This document shows, one piece after another, positions 34,058-46,763 of a DNA stretch of 64,000 nucleotides. Both the position numbers and the translations under genes were made by a program. How positions within the stretch are numbered: position 1 is the first letter of the stretch; every line of letters begins with the position of its first letter. The notes beneath the pieces were generated by a model that made no database searches, was not told the DNA's origin, and saw nothing but the letters and a program-made list of their open reading frames with translations. This DNA comes from Agrostemma githago (taxonomy: Eukaryota > Streptophyta > Magnoliopsida > Caryophyllales > Caryophyllaceae): positions 45,978,683 through 46,042,682 of the forward strand of contig OY288250.1 of NCBI GenBank assembly GCA_958450325.1. Direction: 5' to 3'.

Positions 34058-36650
34058 TGTAGACACCCACATTTTGACCGCCAGGTGTCTATAGCAGTTT
34101 CCGACAAACACCCGATGATGATCGGACGCAAACGTGCTTTAACTACTCAGAAACGGGCTCAAAATCATTGACATTTGGCTTGGGCTAATTATGGAGTACA
34201 TATCTCACAAAACTAACCTCAAAATCAGGCCCAGTGGTTCGTTTCGAGTCAAATAAGACTAATTTGGGTCGATTCCGACACCAGGGGTAAAACCGTCTTT
34301 TTACGACCGAGTCAAAACCCGTCAAAATTATTTCCGAGGCACGTGAGTCAGCCGTGACACCTCACACGGCTGATTCGAACTCTAATCCTACAAAAAATAA
34401 GCTTCACAAAATATTAAACAAATCCGTTTGAGGATAGGATTCGATCTCAAGTAGGAATTCTATCCGAAAACCGAATCGGATATCGACCGAGTACCAAATA
34501 CTCGGCCAAGACACCCAAGATAGCCAAAATACTCCTCCATTCAGCCGAGATTTTGGCTTCTCCACCAAGAAACGGAATTTGCATTCCTTTCGAACTCTTG
34601 CATTTCCTATCCAAAAACCGATTCAAACACCCGACCGAGTAAAAACACTCGGCCGAGTAGGCTCCCACCAGCCGTGTTCCCTTTCTTCTCGGACAAGAAA
34701 GCGGAATTCTCATGCGTTACAACTTCTACGTTTCCTATCCCAAGCGATAGTTCAAAATCTCCTAGCCAAGGTCGGGAATTTCCTATAAATAGCCCCTTGC
34801 ATACAACACTTTCAAGGACGATTTTACACATCATCAATTATCATCAATTAGCATCTACAATATTCATTCACATCGATAGTCTTCAGAAATCAGAAAAATA
34901 TCATTCATTATCACACACACACACACATCGAGAAACCGATACTACAAAACCGAAGGAAACCGGTCCGAATCCCGACACCCTTCACGCACGTCACGCCCGA
35001 ACCGAACCACCATCAACTCACCGACATCCACTCGACGCTCTTGTGCCCAAGCCACGTCCCGACGAGCCCCGATCCGAGTAAACAGAAGCATGTAGGTTGA
35101 GGGTGTACCAAAACCCGATTTCTCCTTCTTCTTCTCTTCTCCTCCTTCGCGTCTTTTTTTATTTACGGGTCGCGTCGGTCCTTTTTCATACGGGTCGTGT
35201 CGTTTTTTTTGGTCATTCGTCGAGTCTTTTATTATTTCTAATATCGATAATATCAAAAAAACTATTTTCATATAACAACATTCTTAAAAATATGATATCG
35301 ATTTTCTATAACCGAATATTGTATCAAAAAGAATTATATTAAGATCTCAACGATATTAAAAATCGTTACATCGTTTTCAAATCACTTTTTTTTACAAAGC
35401 CTTTTTTTCATTCATTCTGACTATTCGATATCGATTTCATAATCGAATATCGGATACGACGAATATCGAAAACATAAGTCGAGTACAAATTAATTCACAT
35501 TTTGCACGCGATTTATCAAAATTAGCAATTTCGAACAAAAAATAAAAAACCGGACAGACCCGCACGCGAGTCGCGCCATGCCCAGGTGACTCGCGCACGG
35601 GCCTGAAATCCGAGACGTTTTTTTAGCTTTTTTGTTCGTTTTATTTATTCTACGAAACGATTTCAAAATTTACATCTTTTCTAAAACTATTCTGAATATT
35701 TGATATTGATTTCGTAGTCAACTATTAAATATAACGAATATCGAAAATATTGAATCGAGTACGAATTATGCAATATTTGTACACGGTTCAATAAAAATGT
35801 CGAGTCTTCGAAAATCGTCTCAAAAAATCAGACCGACATGCGACTCGCCAGCATCCCGGGCGAGCCGCGCGGCCAGCTGCCTCGACGCCCCTTTTTCTCG
35901 TTTTTTCATTATTTTTCGAACTTCGTTTTTATACAAAACATCGTTTTTAACAATATTTTCCAGATTTCGATTAATATTTATTTTTATTCTCGATCTCGTA
36001 TATTTATTTTATTTGCTATATTATTTTCACAAATCAATACTAACTCGTTTGTTCATCTTTTGTAGCAAATTCATTATTTTCATCTTTTGTTTTATTATAC
36101 TAAAACGAACCTCACATGCTAAATTCAACTTTGACGTTAGATTTTTCATGCATTAAATCGACTTAGCAACCCATTCAATTCCTCGCATGTTTAGGAAAAC
36201 AATGTTTGCATATCATTCATCGTATTACTAACGCGCGTATTAAAAAATCATTCGATATCCTAGTAGAGACCGCTAATGTGCGGGCGGGGTTGGGTGTTCT
36301 TGGTGAACTTCCCAACACGTACCCTCACCCCTTACTCAGAACCGTGGTTTCCGGATGTCCGAACCCATTGGCAACGAGAGTCATTCAATATACGATTAAC
36401 CGCTCAAGTCGGCATCTATATCGATATGCAAAGGGACGAGCCCAATAAACTCTCACATCGGAAATGGGCCGTATTTTGTATACGGCCCACTACGACATAG
36501 AGTGGGCTCGAACGGTTCCGAATAACCATAAAATTCGGTGGCGACTCCAACTTCGATTTAAATTTCAATTTGACCATCTCATATGGAGATTCATTCGCCT
36601 CCCCAAACCCGCGCGTGGCCGCGTCGGGGTGGACCTATGTCATGTCTACA
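34058..36650 (+). repeat. Element D 5' LTR (2,593 bp)
   Basis: Begins TGTAGACACCC and ends ATGTCTACA. It has TATAAATA at 34784-34791 and an (AC)n stretch near 34912. ORFs in it recur in both LTRs and have no recognisable domain. Confidence 0.93.
34784..34791 (+). promoter_or_regulatory. TATA box in element D LTR
   Basis: TATAAATA in a TCCTATAAATAGCCCCTTGC context, typical of plant LTR promoters. Repeated at 47490-47497 in the 3' LTR. Confidence 0.6.
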
Positions 36651-36653
36651 ATT

Positions 36654-36671
36654 TGGCGACTCCGCTGGGGA
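36654..36671 (+). other. Primer-binding site of element D
   Basis: TGGCGACTCCGCTGGGGA starts three bases after the 5' LTR. This is the form reported for Ogre elements, matched to a tRNA-Arg; the tRNA identity is from memory. Confidence 0.75.
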
Positions 36672-37737
36672 TTAGCTGATACGTTACTGACCTTCAGCAT
36701 CCTCAGGGTGAGACTCGAATAGAAATCGTTTGACTAGTACAATACGCGTTTTAGTTTTACGGTTCATGCATAACCCCATAATTTCCCGGGCCGGTACTGG
36801 TGACCGACGTCCCACTATACTATCGATGTAGTCCAAATTAGATATGTCGAAGGTGTCCATTAGCCGATTCGTATGGGTTTTACGGCATGTTCTAAGCTCA
36901 ACTCCACTTAGGAAGTCCGCCCCGATTCTCGATAGGCTGTGTACACTGGTATAGACCCTTTCAGACTGACCGAGACTTAGAATTAGAGCATACATGGCGT
37001 CGTTATACTGTTTCCATGACTACGTGCTACCTGATTTACAAGTCTTTTTCAAAATTCGTCTTTTTTTTTCAAAATAGCATCCTTTTCAAAATATTCAATT
37101 TTCAAAACCCGGGACATATACCGAATTTAGGATCCACGATTTTACTCAAAATAACCTATTTTTAGCCGGTATTATGCCCATTTCAAAACTCGAAAATATT
37201 TTCGAACTTTTTCAAACCCGTCATCCGGCCCACCTTTTCCGTTTCTTTTCGAAAAAGGCCGGACTCCTCTCCCCGATTTTACTCGGGCTTTCAAAAATCA
37301 ATTTCAAAACCTTCCTCATCTTAGGACTTCCCGTATTTAGCAGTGTCGGGTCGTGTCGTAAGTCGTCAAGTCTTCTAGCGTTGAAACTCCGTCGATCTTA
37401 TATCACGAGTTTCCTCCCTATCCCAGTCCGCCTTATTATACTAAGGCAAGGCCCGCATACGTAGGACATACTCCTACAAGGGTCGGCCCGTCTACACAAT
37501 CGAGTCTAGAAGTCTGGGGAATGTCTCACGTGAACCTTCTTTCAAACAGGGCCCAGCCCACACAGCTGGATCCTAAAGGAGGCCCACTATTCACAAGTCA
37601 TCCGTCTAGATGTCTTTTCCGAGACGTTTCCTCTCTAGTTTCCCTTTTCCTTGCTCAGGATGTACTTTAGTTCTACGATTTGGGTTAGTCGCTGATTACG
37701 TGATATCCTCACAGACAGGCCGCCCCACACCCGAACC
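36672..37737 (+). other. Untranslated leader of element D
   Basis: About 1.07 kb between primer site and gag. No open frame with recognisable domains; the extra ORF that Ogre elements carry before gag is not evident here. Confidence 0.5.
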
Positions 37738-40700
37738 ATGACTAAGGACGCAATCGATCAACTGAACACCGCGTTGGCCAAGATCCAAGAACAGTTCGAC
37801 CAAATCAGGGGCGACCAGATCGCCATTGTCACCCGGGTTAGTGCCATAGAACAGGACAAGCCAAAGGGTGAAGATGAAGCTCATGGGCCTTTAGCCCAAT
37901 TGACTAGCGCAGTCCTCAAACTGCAAGAGCAGGTCCATTTGTCGACCCACAACTCAATCCATACGGAGAATGCCCGAACCTATTCTCCCCTGACCGATCA
38001 ACTGCCTGCCAATCTCAACTTGACGGGCCTCCCGATGTTCGACGGAACCGAAGACCCGGTATTACATATCCGGGCCTTCAAAGAGTTTATGGCCCTAAAA
38101 GGAGTCAAATCGGACATGTTCAAGCATCTGTTTGCCTCCTCGCTAGAGAAGCACCCAAAAGCTTGGTTTTATAAGCTCGATGCCAAGAAATACAAAACTT
38201 GGGACGATGTCGCAACGGAGTTCGCCCGAAACTATGCGGACAATGCAGAAATCCAGACAACCATGCGTACTCTGGAGGTCATGGCACAAGAGCCAAAGGA
38301 GGGTTTCACCAAATACCTCCAAAGGTGGAGGGCCAAAAGTGTCAAGCTGGTCGACAAGCCCAGCGAAAAGGTATTAGTGGAGGCCTTTGTGAAAAATCTC
38401 CTCCCATCTTACCGGATCCATCTCCGGTACGCTATCATACCCAATTTCGCCACCTTAACCGAAATGGGTACCAGAATCGAAGACGATTTAAGGTTAGAGA
38501 GCCTTACTAAGGCCTCTACAAAGGGTTATCAAGGAGCCAGTTCATCTTCTGGAAAGCCCGCAACTACAAATGCGGCCCGAAGCATCTTTGACGAGGTTAA
38601 TCTGTTAGACACCTCGACCAAAAAGAACACTCCAGCCTGAGTATTCACGGATATAGGGACTACTTATGCCGACGCCTTACAAAGGCTATCTTCTAAAGGC
38701 CTAATCCAACCTATAGGCCCAATGCCAGAGGTTCCTGTCGAGAAACGGTCCAAAAGCTACAACGCTCAGGCCTATTGCCGCTACTACCAGGGCAACGGGC
38801 ATGACACCGAAAAATGTTGGAAGTTAAAACATCTCATTCAAGATCTGATCGAGAGTGGGAAGATACCATTACCCAGCGATAAGCCCAGTAACAAAAATAA
38901 CCCGCTTGCTACTCACGCCATTTCTGCGGGAGAAATAATCGATTGTACTCATCTCATTTCCCCTTTCATTCCCCAAATCAACGGGATATGGAATGACGAT
39001 GAGGACGATGTTTACTTGGCTAAGGGAGAGACTGTTCCCATCACCGTCGAAGAGATCCGAAAGGCCAAAACCAAGGCCCTAGCCGGCGCCAATGTCATCG
39101 CAGCCGGACCTTCGGCCCCACAATCCGCCACTGAGCCCGCCAAGACGGACTCTATACTTGAAGAACCAGACACCGACACGGCCCTAGTCAAGCAACTGAA
39201 GAGGGTCCGAACTGACCTTACTATATGGCAGCTTCTGGTCAGTTCTCAAGAACATCGGGCAGCACTTACCAAGGCTCTCGATGAGATCAAGGTAGACTCG
39301 TCGGTTACCCCCACTGAAATGGTAGCCACTATCCTGCCTCACCTCAAGGGCAAGTCCAAAGGAGAAGGCCCACTTATCACCTTCTCTGAGTCCGATCTAC
39401 CACCATTTGGGGCCACTCACAACCTGGCCCTATATATTACGGTGATTTGTCGGGGCAAATATCTACCTATGACCCTAAATGATGACGGGTCAGCTGTAAA
39501 TGTCCTTCCTTTAAGGACTGCAAGGGCTCTCGGCATTACCGAGACTGACTATCTTCCTACTGCACAAACTATCCAGGCTTTTGATGGAAGCCCGAAATCA
39601 GTTGCTGGGGCTGTTAGACTAACCATCATAACCGGCCCAATTGAAAAAGAACTAGAATTCCAAGTGATCGATGTCACCTCATCGTTCAATCTGCTACTTG
39701 GAAGGCCTTGGATCCATGCGGTTAAAGCCGTATCCTCCACTCTTCACAGAAAGGTCAAGCTACCTTTACAAGACGGGGTCATCACCCTCGAAGCTACCCC
39801 GATAGCCGTGTCAAGCTGCAACACGGCTGGTTCAATCGACCCGCGAGGATTCAACTTCGTGGGAATGATCGATGAAGAGTATCTCTTTAGGCCCTACTTC
39901 ACAACCAGCACCGACACAATGTTGCAAAATTTGGGTTACTTACCGGAGGCTACTTCAAGGCCCGGTCTTCCGGAAGGCAAGATCATCGATGTCTTAAGCG
40001 ATGAAGATTCGAAATTCGGCTTGGGGTATGCTTTAACCCCGGAAAATGTGGTCCGGGCCGGCATCCAGAAGGCCTGCAACGTCCTCAAGGGCTCCTACAG
40101 CCCGAAACTCAACTTCGTCACTCCAGTATTCAGAGCTGTCCAAACGGGCCTTTACCAGCCCGCTATAACCTATCCTGAGGTCAATTTCATCCCAGATGAT
40201 ATCTTCACTCTCATCCAGGCTGAATCAAAAGAAGATTCGAACCAAGCTGAGCCCATGCTGGGGCTTCTGTTCGGGGAAAGCAAGATAATCCCTACCCCTA
40301 AGGAGGAATTAGTCAACCTGATCCTCCATAGCAACAAGTTCGATCCAACCAAGCTGATCTCTGAAGTAGGTGCTGACACTGGAAAGCGGGCTTGGAGGAA
40401 GACGATCAAATGGACCGACAGCGAGGGCCAAGTCTACAAGCTCACTACCGGCGAAGGGGACATGCAAGGCGACGAGTCTGAATCCGAGTCTGAGTCAGAG
40501 TCAGAGTCGGAGTCTGAGTCAAAGTCTAGAGGGTCCAGTACAAGGGTCGAGTCTGTAACCCCTTTTCCTTCGATCATTCCTCTGGGAGCCTCGGAGTCTG
40601 TCCGGAGAGCACTCCCCATACCGCCTCTGACCAGCGATCAGATGACAGCTCTCTTCGAGCTATTTTCAAAACTTTCTATCAATAATAACGATAACTGTTC

Positions 40701-43700
40701 TGCTTACGACTTGTCTTATTTTCAAAACATTTTCAAAAACTTTACTTGCAATGACATTGAGAAACCCGACGAACAGGTACCACTACCTCAGCATCTAGTC
40801 GAGCAACTCGAACAAAGGGAGTCCCGAGATCCGGTGATCGAAGAAACCGATTCCATCAATCTAGGAACCCCTTTAGAGCCTCAGATGCTTAAGTTAGGTT
40901 TATCCCTAGACCCCGAGGAGAAGCAACAATTTACGGAGCTCCTCCACGAATTCAAAGACGTCTTCGCATGGTCCTACAAGGACATGCCGGGAATAGACCG
41001 GGAGATAGCCGAACACCGTATACCCATCAAAGACGGGTGTAAGCCGGTAAAGCAAAAACTCCGAAGAATGAGGCCCGAGTGGTCTCTCAAAGTCAAAGAA
41101 GAAGTCGACAAGCAATTCAAAGCGGGCTTTATCCAAGTGTCTGAATATCCAGACTGGGTCGCAAATATCGTGCCGGTACCCAAGAAAGATGGAAAGGTAC
41201 GAGTTTGTGTAGATTTACGGGACCTTAATAAGGCTAACCCGAAAGACGATTTCCCGTTGCCGCACATCGACATACTGGTGGACAACACGGCCGACCATGC
41301 CCTCCTATCCTTTATGGACGGGTACGCCGGATACAATCAGATCAAAATGGCGAAAGAAGACATGAGTAAGACCACCTTCACTACACCTTGGGGGACTTAA
41401 TGTTACACGGTTATGCCATTTGGGCTTATCAACGCCGGTGCCACTTATCAACGGACCGCCACTTCCTTACTACATGACATGATGCATAAGGAAGTGGAAG
41501 TCTACGTGGACGATATGATAGTCAAGTCCAAAGAACGAAACGGGCATATTCCGGCCCTTAGAAAGTTCTTCACCCGACTACGCAAGTACAACATGAGACT
41601 AAATCCTCAAAAATGCAGTTTTGGGGTAACGTCGGGCAAGTTACTAGGCCATATCGTCAGCCAGCGCGGCATCGAGGTTGACCCGGCCAAAATCAAGGCC
41701 ATTACCGAGATGCGGCCACCTAAAACCGAAAAGGAGATTAGGGGGTTTCTCGGGAAAGTCCAATATATCAGCAGGTTTATTTCAAAGCTAACCATGGTAT
41801 GCGAGCCCATTTTCAAGAAACTAAAGATAGGAGAACGGGTACTATGGGACGACAAATGTCAAGCAGCTTTCGATAAGATCAAGGAGATTCTGTCATCTCC
41901 GCCGGTATTAATGCCACCTCAGCACGGTTTGCCTTTGTCGTTGTACTTGACAACGACCGAGACAGCCATGGGGGCTATGCTAGCCCAGACAGTCGACTCG
42001 GAAGAACGAGCCATTTACTACATCAGTAAAAAGTTCCTAGAGTACGAATGCAAATACACGATGCTCGAAAAGACGTGTCTAGCTCTAGTTTGGGCCACTA
42101 AAAAGCTCCGACATTACATGCTTAGTCACGAAGTGCACGTACTATCAAGAATGGATCCAATCAAGTATCTGTTCGAAAAGCCCATCCTCAACGGTAGAAT
42201 ATCTAGATGGACTTTAATGCTAGCCGAGTTCGACCTCAAGTTTGTACCATTAAAAGCCATCAAGGGCCGGGTAGTAGCCGAGTTCCTCGCCGATAGTCCG
42301 GTATCTGAAGAGGGACACACCGATACTTGGGCCTTCCCTGACGAAGATATATTCCATACCGACACAGAGACATGGGATCTATATTTTGACGGGGCATCCA
42401 ACTTTCGAGGATTTGGTGTCGGGATTTTGCTGATCTCACCACAAGGAGAGCACACCCCGTTATCCATCAAGTTAGATTTCGATGTGACTAATAACGTAGC
42501 CGAATACGAAGCATGCATTCACGGGTTGCAAGCCGCCGCTAATTTAGGAGTAACAAACCTCCGGGTCCACGGTGACTCATCATTAGTCATCAATCAAGCA
42601 CTTCAAAAATGGAAAACTCGGAACGCAAATCTCGTAGCTTACCAAGCGCGAGTAAGGGTTCTCGAAAAGCAGTTCCAAAAGGTGGAATACATTTATCTGC
42701 CTCGGGAAGAAAACCAGTTTGCAGATGCATTATCCAAATTAGCGTCTTTACTGAACATCCCGGAACATTTGACTAGCATGCCGATTTGCGTCGAAAGACG
42801 TTCCGAGCCAGCATACGTCAACGCTATTCAAGACATTGAAATAACTGACCCAGAACCTTGGTACCAGGCTGTTCTTACCTACTTAACGTCAGGAGAATAT
42901 CCTCCGGGATCAGAAAACCGGGCCAAGAAGGCCCTACGAAGATGGGCCACTCAGTTCATCCGCACGGACGATGGACAGTTGTACAAAAAGACGGCACAGG
43001 GGGCTTTACTCCTATGCATCGACAAAACACAGGCCGAAAAGGTCATGGCCGAGGTACACGATGGCGAGAACGGCCCGCATATGAATGCCCATATGCTAGC
43101 TCGAAAAATCGCAAGACTCGGGTATTATTGGAATAGCATGGAGACCGACTGTCAGTTATACGTCAAGCATTGTCACAACTGTCAGATTTTCGGCAATGTC
43201 CAGCATATGCCGTCATCCCTATTATATACCATGACATCACCATGGCAATTTTCAACATGGGGAATTGATATAATCGGGAAGGTGAACCCTTCCGGGACGG
43301 GAGGTCATTGCTTCATTCTAGTGGCTATTGACTATTTTACCAAATGGGTCGAAGCCGAGTCATATCGTGTCTTGAACGCCAAGCACGTTGCCAAATTTAT
43401 CCAAGATAAAATTATATGCCGATACGAGATCCCACACGAATTCATTAGTGATCACGGGACCCATTTCCAAGCTGAAACCGCTACTTTGCTAGGAAAATAT
43501 AAAATTCAAAGGCATACGTCATCGCCTTACTGTCCCCAAACAAATGGAGCGGTAGAGGCAGCAAATAAAACCATTGTCACCATACTTAAAAAGATGGCTG
43601 ATAATTACCGGGATTGGCCCGATAAAATCCCTTTTGCCTTATGGGGATACCGGACCTCAATCCGCACTGCAACCGGAGCAACACCGTACACCGCCTTATG

Positions 43701-44087
43701 GTTGAGCTTGAGGTACCATCTCTAAGGATTTTACTCGAAAGTCAGGTGCCTGAAGCAGATTGGGTCCAAGCCCGATACGATTCGTTGGTTCTATTAGACG
43801 AACGACGATCTCGAGCCCTTAACAACATCCAGATATACCAAAAAAGGATAAAGCGGGCTTTCAAGAAAAGGGTTAGGCCCAGAAATATCAAAGAAGGTGA
43901 TCTAGTCCTAAATTCTGTCCGGGCTTTGCTATCAGTCGACCCAAGGGGAAAATTCAAACCTAATTGGGCCGGACCGTATCTAGTCAAGAAGGTTTTATCA
44001 GGAGGAGCGGTAATGCCGACAGACTTGGACGGGAACGAATTCGTCAACCCAACCAACTTGGACCAGTTGAAGCGCTACTACCCCTAA
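37738..44087 (+). pseudogene. gag-pol: Element D gag-pol polyprotein, two stops and a deletion
   Basis: The frame from ATG 37738 continues, interrupted by TGA at 38638-38640 and TAA at 41398-41400, to 43725. There a small deletion shifts the reading frame, and the integrase tail continues to 44087. Domains: a coiled-coil N-terminus and gag; a knuckle near 38780 whose usual first His is Tyr (CRYYQGNGHDTEKC); protease DDGSAVNVL at 39481; a long spacer with a Ser-Glu repeat near 40470-40535; RT with YVDD at 41503; RNase H; a second RNase H (YFDGAS, NNVAEYEA) near 42380; and an HHCC plus DDE integrase. The TAA replaces the Tyr of the RT WGTYCY motif. The deletion removes the short segment after ATGATPY. 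Confidence 0.88.
40471..40536 (+). repeat. Ser-Glu codon microrepeat in element D
   Basis: About nine GAGTCN-like hexamers encode alternating Ser and Glu between protease and RT. Such acidic low-complexity linkers are likely disordered. Confidence 0.7.
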
Positions 44088-44544
44088 CCTTGTCTCAATG
44101 TCATTTGCTAAAAGTTTATCTTTTTATACAAAATTTTCAAAAATTAAGCAAGTCAATGAGTTAGGATTACTGATCCTACTGTCGCACATCTCGAACTAAT
44201 AGTCTTGATGTATTTCGAAAATTGCAAAAATTTACGTCTGAACTACGGTCGGTTTGATTCCACTAATCGTGGATACGTAGGCAACCCCTCAAAAGGGTAC
44301 AACCACTGCAATAATGAAAAGACAGGAACGGTTTTCACTAATATGTCTTTTATTATTTCAAAAAAATGCCTCACGCACAAATAAATCACAAAAATCACAC
44401 AAAAATAGTAGTAATATCTAAATAATAAAATTTAGGAGACTACTCGTACATTTTTCCCTTCCCCTTATCTTTCGGGTCACGCGGATTCCGAGGCCGGCGA
44501 GGTGGGGGCGAACGTTCCCTAATCACGAGTGGAACTTCCTTTGC
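44088..44544. other. Spacer between pol and antisense gene in element D
   Basis: No ORF. Probably the shared 3' untranslated region of two convergent genes. Confidence 0.4.
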
Positions 44545-46148
44545 TCAAACCCGCTTCTTCGACTTCAGCTTCTCCGCCCTCTGCACGGGTTCGATCCTAG
44601 CCCGGATGCGCTCGGGTAGTCTATCCCGAGGACCAAGTCGGTCCTTAGCTGCCATTCTTGGACCAAGTCTCCTTTCTAAGTCCGTCTGGAGGCTCGTCTT
44701 CCCCCATTTACCTTTAGAGCTGGACCCTTTAGTCAGAGTCTTGGTCTTCCCTTTCTGGCCTGACATCAATCGAACCATCATAGCCGGGGTGTCGCCATCA
44801 TCAAAGAAGCCTCGATTATCCTTAACCTGTTCTCGGCGCAGCAAGTCAAAGGCTTCGTCAGTCTTTAAAGCGGCACGGGCTTTAGCAGAATCGGCCTGGG
44901 TCCACTTCATATAAGAGTCTGATACCCAGATTGAGGGAGAAGCTTTAGAAACGGGCCAAGTGTGCCGGGTATACCATCTTTGCGCCCAAATGTCGCACAT
45001 TACATCCGTTAGCTGAGTAGATTCACTCACGACCGCTTCAATCTCTGGGATTCTTTGGGCCCGACCATATTGCCTAAGTATGCGATCGGGATAAAGATGA
45101 ATCGTCTGCCTAAAAGATAGGATTAGCTGATAACGGGCCCTATCTCGCAATTCCAACCCGGTCCAGACATAAATGGGCCACCAAGGTACGGTCCAACGGA
45201 TCAATGGGCCTCCATGGAAAGATAACAGTTCGTCCCAGAATTTTTGGGTAGTAAGGCGAGAAAAGTCAACAGTCCGTCTTCTTGTCATCACCTGATTTGG
45301 GCGATATCGGCTTACGTCTAGAGGAGGATCTAGGATCGATAACCTCTCAAAAAGCCATAGCTGAAAAGTCAAAATTGCAAAAAAAGTCAATGTCGATTTA
45401 AAAAAAAAAAAAAACGCAAAAATCGGGAAAAACCGAGAAAATCGAAAAGAACCGCGAAAACCGCGCAAAAATCAAAAATTGCGAAAAATCAAGGAAAAAT
45501 CAGCCTACCTGTAGAAGACGGGTGCTACCGGACAGCTTGATTGATGGATCCCTCTTACGATTATCTAAGCCTTGGATAATCTCCCCTGAAATCAGCCAAG
45601 CTAGGCTGTGCTCTGTCTCCATTTGATCTGCAACAGAAAGAAGTCTGACATGGCCCATACAAGATAGCCAATCCAAATGACCCTCGAAAGCATAGACATG
45701 GAGCATACAAAAAGTGAAGGCCCTACGGCTATATACCGGCCTGACCCGAACGTCATCTTGATTCATAAATTTTTCAGCCAGGTCGATCAAGGAGACTGTA
45801 TTTCCTTCTAGCATGCGGGATACCTCCATATGAGAAAGCCCTAAAAATTCTCTCAATTTCCTCCTCGGATCACGAACTGAAAAGGGGATAGCAGGACGAA
45901 GAATAGGATTCCACCCTCCTACAACAGCTATTTCCTCAGGAATGACAAATTTCGCCTCGAGGAAACCTAAAAACATGATAAGTATCATCCCAATAAGATA
46001 GGCAAGCATCCAGAAAGTGACGGTCCACTTGCATCTGACGGATTGTGGATAATTGGGTAACGCCGTTTTGGTTCAGAATAACCTTGTCAGCATCTCTGAA
46101 AATTCGGGACCAATCTTGCAACATTCCGACTAATCGATCTATTCCCAT
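44545..46148 (-). pseudogene. Element D antisense extra gene, DUF7745-like, one intron and one frameshift
   Basis: Minus-strand gene starting at ATG 46148 (MGIDRLVGMLQDWSRIF), with YWDDTYHVFRFPRGE near 45990-45955. One surplus base near 45945 shifts the frame, after which similarity continues to 45509. A 148-bp intron (45508-45361, donor GTAGGC, acceptor TTTTCAG) joins in phase to a second exon (45360-44545) with LWLFERLSILDPP and RWTVPWWPI. The pattern resembles a plant plant-mobile-domain/DUF7745-like family found in retrotransposons, as I recall it. The tail is Lys/Arg rich. Its position equals that of the antisense gene in element B, but the protein is different. Role unknown. Confidence 0.65.
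45361..45508 (-). other. Intron in element D antisense gene
   Basis: CAG|GTAGGC donor and TTTTCAG acceptor on the minus strand. Both sides are in phase 0, and the frame would otherwise stop at 45500. Confidence 0.7.
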
Positions 46149-46253
46149 AATGAATTTCTAAAAAGAAGGACTAAGTTTTTCAGAGCTTGTTTTTCTTTGA
46201 AGGAAGGAAGGGAGTTGTGAGAATTATGAATAAATTGTGAGCAGGGAGATGAG

Positions 46254-46261
46254 TATTTATA
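46254..46261 (-). promoter_or_regulatory. TATA box of element D antisense gene
   Basis: TATAAATA on the minus strand about 106 bp before the ATG at 46148. It indicates a separate promoter outside the LTR. Confidence 0.5.
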
Positions 46262-46750
46262 ACATGAAATCGGATTCTCCTCCTCACTTTGGGATTCCTA
46301 ATCCCAAGGGATTTAGCATACAGGCCTTTAATCCTAGGATCTAGCTAAGACATCCCGAGCATTCCTATCCCTTCTCAGAGTCAAAAAATACTTTAATCCT
46401 TCAAAATTTTCCATCCAAAAAATATTCAAAAAATCTTCTTCAAAATTTTTATTCCCCAGCACGAGTCATTTCTCCTAAAAATGTGTTACATGCAAACTTG
46501 GCATAAATCATTATACAGGACGACTCAAGCAAAACTGTGCAAACAACTCCCCAGCGGCATAGGCTTATACGACAAGTCCGGTTCCCCACGGAGTTATTAT
46601 CATCAATTCAGGTACATTTCTAGTCTTTGGCCGGCGGGCCCTTCACGCAGGTCTAACGGACCTTAAACGACCCGATCGGAAGTCTGTCGGGTTTTAATCT
46701 TTGATTGACCTGGTAGCTACTCTGACTTTCGCCTTGTCCAAGCCTCAGTC
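46262..46750. other. Region between antisense promoter and 3' LTR of element D
   Basis: No gene seen. Upstream region of the antisense gene. Confidence 0.4.
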
Positions 46751-46763
46751 AGAGTGGGGGCTC
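46751..46763 (+). other. Polypurine tract of element D
   Basis: AGAGTGGGGGCTC directly before the 3' LTR; the G-run is the likely priming site. Confidence 0.65.

Noticed and set aside
34674..35081. 135-residue ORF in element D LTR
   Set aside because: Present in altered form in the other LTR (47380-47808) with a different tail; no domain and not constrained.
36206..36448. 80-residue ORF near the end of element D LTR
   Set aside because: Repeated at 48918-49160 because it lies in the LTR; no family recognised and no evidence of a protein.
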